From Nocardia inohanensis NBRC 100128 (GTDB lineage Bacteria; Actinomycetota; Actinomycetes; Mycobacteriales; Mycobacteriaceae): a stretch of 64,000 nucleotides of DNA. Shown piece by piece: positions 62,398 to 64,000 of the stretch (its first letter is position 1; each line of letters begins with the position of its first letter). The stretch covers positions 124,001-188,000 of the forward strand of contig NZ_BDBK01000008.1 in NCBI RefSeq assembly GCF_001612945.1. The letters run 5' to 3'. The notes beneath the pieces were generated by a model. It searched no databases, was not told where the DNA came from, and was given only the letters and a program-made list of their open reading frames with translations. Both the position numbers and the translations under genes were made by a program.

Positions 62398-63354
62398 TCA
62401 CGGTACTGCCTCGGCCGCATCGGGATGCCCGGCCGCGAGATGTCCGGCGGCGGAATGGTCATGGGTGGGGACGATCCGCACCGTATGCCGGACCACGTGC
62501 AACCGGTGCAGAGTACGGAAGGTCTCGTCGCGATCGGCATCGACGAAGCGGCCCGGGATCGCCGACTTCTGCCGGATCTCGCTGACCTGCAAGGCATCCC
62601 AGGCGGCGTCGCCGGCCAGCAGCACCCACCCGCTCGCGGTGTGGGCGAGCACGCCGACGCTGCCGGGCGTATGACCGGCCAGGTCCACCAGCACCACGCT
62701 GCCGTCGCCGAACAGGTCGTGGCTGCGGGCGAAGGTGAGTACCGGCGGACCGTCCAGCTCGTACTCGACGATCGGCCGATCGAGCAGCGAATCCCGGACA
62801 CCACCCGCCGGCGCCACCGCACCGGCGGTGATCCACTCGTGTTCCGGGCGGTGCATGTGCACCGGCAGACCCGGCAGGTCCAGCAAGCCGCACACGTGAT
62901 CCCAGTGCGCGTGCGTCGGCAGCGCGAAATCCGGTGTGGGCAGCGCGGGTACGCGGCGCAACGCATCGATTGTCGGGAGGGTGTCGGCGGGCGGGCGGAC
63001 GATCCGGCGCAATGCGGCCGGCAGCTGGCCGATCGCCCGGGTCTCGGCATCCACGCACACGCTCGGATCGACCAGGAAGGTGGCCTGCGGATGCTGAACC
63101 ACGAACGTGGTCAATGCGGTTCGGATCCGGCGAGGCTGGAACACGCCCTCCACGACCATGGCGGTGGGCACCGGCCGCGGCGCCTGGGGCAGCGCGGTCA
63201 CCCGCACCGTATTGCGCGGGGTGGGCAGGCCCGCATCGGTGAGCGACCGCAGAAACCGCTCGTCCGGCCGGCGTGGGCGGACCATGCCGTGCACCAGACC
63301 GGCTGCGGCGGAGCAGCATTCGAGGAGGGTGGGGGTGCGTACTGGATCTGACAT
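62398..63354 (-). CDS. MBL-fold metallohydrolase
   Basis: A 318-residue metallo-beta-lactamase fold protein with the zinc signature THAHWDH, later GHTPGSVGVL and GDAAWD, and a final His in PTHDHSA. The family covers glyoxalase II-like, lactonase and alkylsulfatase-like enzymes. GNAT follows immediately. A MerR gene is divergent, with a 20-bp dyad between them, so expression is probably induced by a metal or small molecule. Confidence 0.88.
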   Translation of the reverse strand: MSDPVRTPTLLECCSAAAGLVHGMVRPRRPDERFLRSLTDAGLPTPRNTVRVTALPQAPRPVPTAMVVEGVFQPRRIRTALTTFVVQHPQATFLVDPSVCVDAETRAIGQLPAALRRIVRPPADTLPTIDALRRVPALPTPDFALPTHAHWDHVCGLLDLPGLPVHMHRPEHEWITAGAVAPAGGVRDSLLDRPIVEYELDGPPVLTFARSHDLFGDGSVVLVDLAGHTPGSVGVLAHTASGWVLLAGDAAWDALQVSEIRQKSAIPGRFVDADRDETFRTLHRLHVVRHTVRIVPTHDHSAAGHLAAGHPDAAEAVP

Positions 63355-63368
63355 GACCGAACGTTAAT

Positions 63369-63388
63369 ACTTAAGGTCGACATGAAGT
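63369..63388. promoter_or_regulatory. MerR-type operator dyad
   Basis: ACTTAAGGTCGACATGAAGT has ACTT/AAGT ends and a GTCGAC centre over 20 bp, the size of a MerR-type spacer dyad, in the 49-bp gap between the divergent MBL and MerR genes. Confidence 0.6.
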
Positions 63389-63403
63389 AAAGGGGTAGAG
63401 GTC

Positions 63404-63820
63404 ATGACCACCACCGCACTGATGAGGATCGGCGACGCGGCGGCCGCGCTCGGCATCGAAGCGCACGTGCTGCGGCATTGGGAATCGGTCGGCCTGCTGT
63501 CCCCGCCGCGCACGCCGTCCGGGCATCGCGGATACGACGAGCAGACCCTGTATCTGGCCCGCCTGATCCGCATCCTCCAGCGCACAGGCTTGTCGCTGGA
63601 CCAGATTCACGAACTCGGCCGTATCGACCGGGACGGCCGGAAGGAGCTGATCGCCACCCGCCGCGCTCAAATCCAGGACCGGATCGCGGTGCTGGAGCGC
63701 ACCGACCGCTTCCTCGAGCATCTGGTCACCTGCCACCACCCGGTCATCTCCGAATGCCCGGAGTGTTCGGATTTCGCCCGGTCCGATCGCACCGGGCATC
63801 GTCCGCCCGCTCGCGACTGA
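63404..63820 (+). CDS. MerR-family regulator with C-terminal Cys/His cluster
   Basis: A 138-residue MerR protein: MRIGDAAAALGIEAHVLRHWESVGLLSPPRTPSGHRGYDEQTLYLARLIRILQRTGLSLDQIHEL. After the dimerisation helix the tail has TCHHPVISECPECSDF, a CxxC plus upstream Cys/His set that could bind a metal or sense redox state. ATG 63404 follows AGAGG. It is divergent from the MBL/GNAT pair and should control it. Confidence 0.9.
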   Translation: MTTTALMRIGDAAAALGIEAHVLRHWESVGLLSPPRTPSGHRGYDEQTLYLARLIRILQRTGLSLDQIHELGRIDRDGRKELIATRRAQIQDRIAVLERTDRFLEHLVTCHHPVISECPECSDFARSDRTGHRPPARD

Positions 63821-63823
63821 CTC

Positions 63824-64000
63824 TCAGCCCTGCCGGTAGGCGACGAACACCGGAATCACCCGAGTCGTATTCGCCTCGTAATCCGCGAACTGCGGCATCA
63901 CCTCGACCATCCGTGCGTAGAGCGCATCACGCTCGGGTCCGGTCACGAGTTCGGCCTTGGCCCGGTACTTCTCGTCCCCGATCTCCACCTCGAACTCCGG
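63824..64000 (-). CDS. Deazaflavin (F420)-dependent nitroreductase-family protein, C-terminal part
   Basis: The last 58 codons of a gene that continues past the window edge. EIGDEKYRAKAELVTGPERDALYARMVEVMPQFADYEANTTRVIPVFVA is the characteristic C-terminus of the Ddn/Rv3547-like deazaflavin-dependent oxidoreductases of mycolata. It is convergent with the MerR gene, with a 3-bp gap. The cofactor and substrate part is outside the window. Confidence 0.82.
   Translation of the reverse strand, partial: PEFEVEIGDEKYRAKAELVTGPERDALYARMVEVMPQFADYEANTTRVIPVFVAYRQG

Overview
The window is 64 kb of very GC-rich, gene-dense DNA (frequent GTG starts, ATGA/GTGA stop-start overlaps) from a mycolic-acid-type actinobacterium, most likely Nocardia or a close relative. 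This rests on a single-chain acyl-CoA carboxylase, a CvnABCD conservon, a SAV2177/DUF574-type methyltransferase, rifamycin-associated elements (RAE) in front of helR and a Rox-like monooxygenase, a DUF5925 AAA protein, and the start of a deazaflavin-dependent nitroreductase-family gene. I see no rRNA, tRNA, CRISPR array or insertion sequence. The only mobility gene is a lone tyrosine recombinase.

Layout. 0-9.6 kb: end of a MerR gene, two tandem secreted GH1 glycosidases, a degenerate LCM-type methyltransferase, an HTH protein with a Met-Pro repeat tail, a Nudix hydrolase, a methyltransferase remnant, the 1059-residue acyl-CoA carboxylase, and a MarR/VOC pair around twin palindromes. 9.7-18.4 kb: an organosulfur cluster. 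It has an IclR regulator, an SsuABC-type importer, a DszB-like desulfinase with the Cys/His/Arg triad, two SsuD-like flavin monooxygenases, a class II aldolase and a second binding-protein-fold protein without export signal. It ends at an amidohydrolase pseudogene. 19-24 kb: a TetR/hydrolase pair and a biuret operon (allophanate hydrolase, biuret hydrolase, NCS2-like permease). 24.6-29.1 kb: conservon followed by a membrane Ser/Thr kinase.

29.1-42.2 kb: helR and a Rox-like FAD monooxygenase lie 11 kb apart, each behind a near-identical extended RAE promoter. Between them are an amidase, the recombinase, a TetR/methyltransferase pair, a HugZ-type protein, a large KatE catalase, a hydrolase and a P-loop kinase/small-protein pair. 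42-56 kb: a DUF4132 protein, several divergent regulator-enzyme pairs each with a readable palindromic operator (TetR/PhyH, TetR/esterase, HxlR/SDR-tautomerase), dinB with a LexA box on its start codon, a serine hydrolase, an N-acyl-D-amino-acid deacylase-family amidohydrolase with its TetR gene, and an AAA ATPase. 56-64 kb: cell-envelope and small-molecule genes (secreted protein, Zn-motif coiled-coil protein, secreted hydrolase, Gly/Ser-rich lipoprotein), the DUF574 methyltransferase, a GNAT/MBL pair with a divergent MerR, and the 3' end of a deazaflavin-dependent oxidoreductase gene.

The organisation suggests an accessory, catabolic and stress-oriented stretch of a soil actinobacterial chromosome: sulfur and nitrogen scavenging, xenobiotic transformation, rifamycin resistance and peroxide/DNA-damage defence, mostly in small locally regulated modules.
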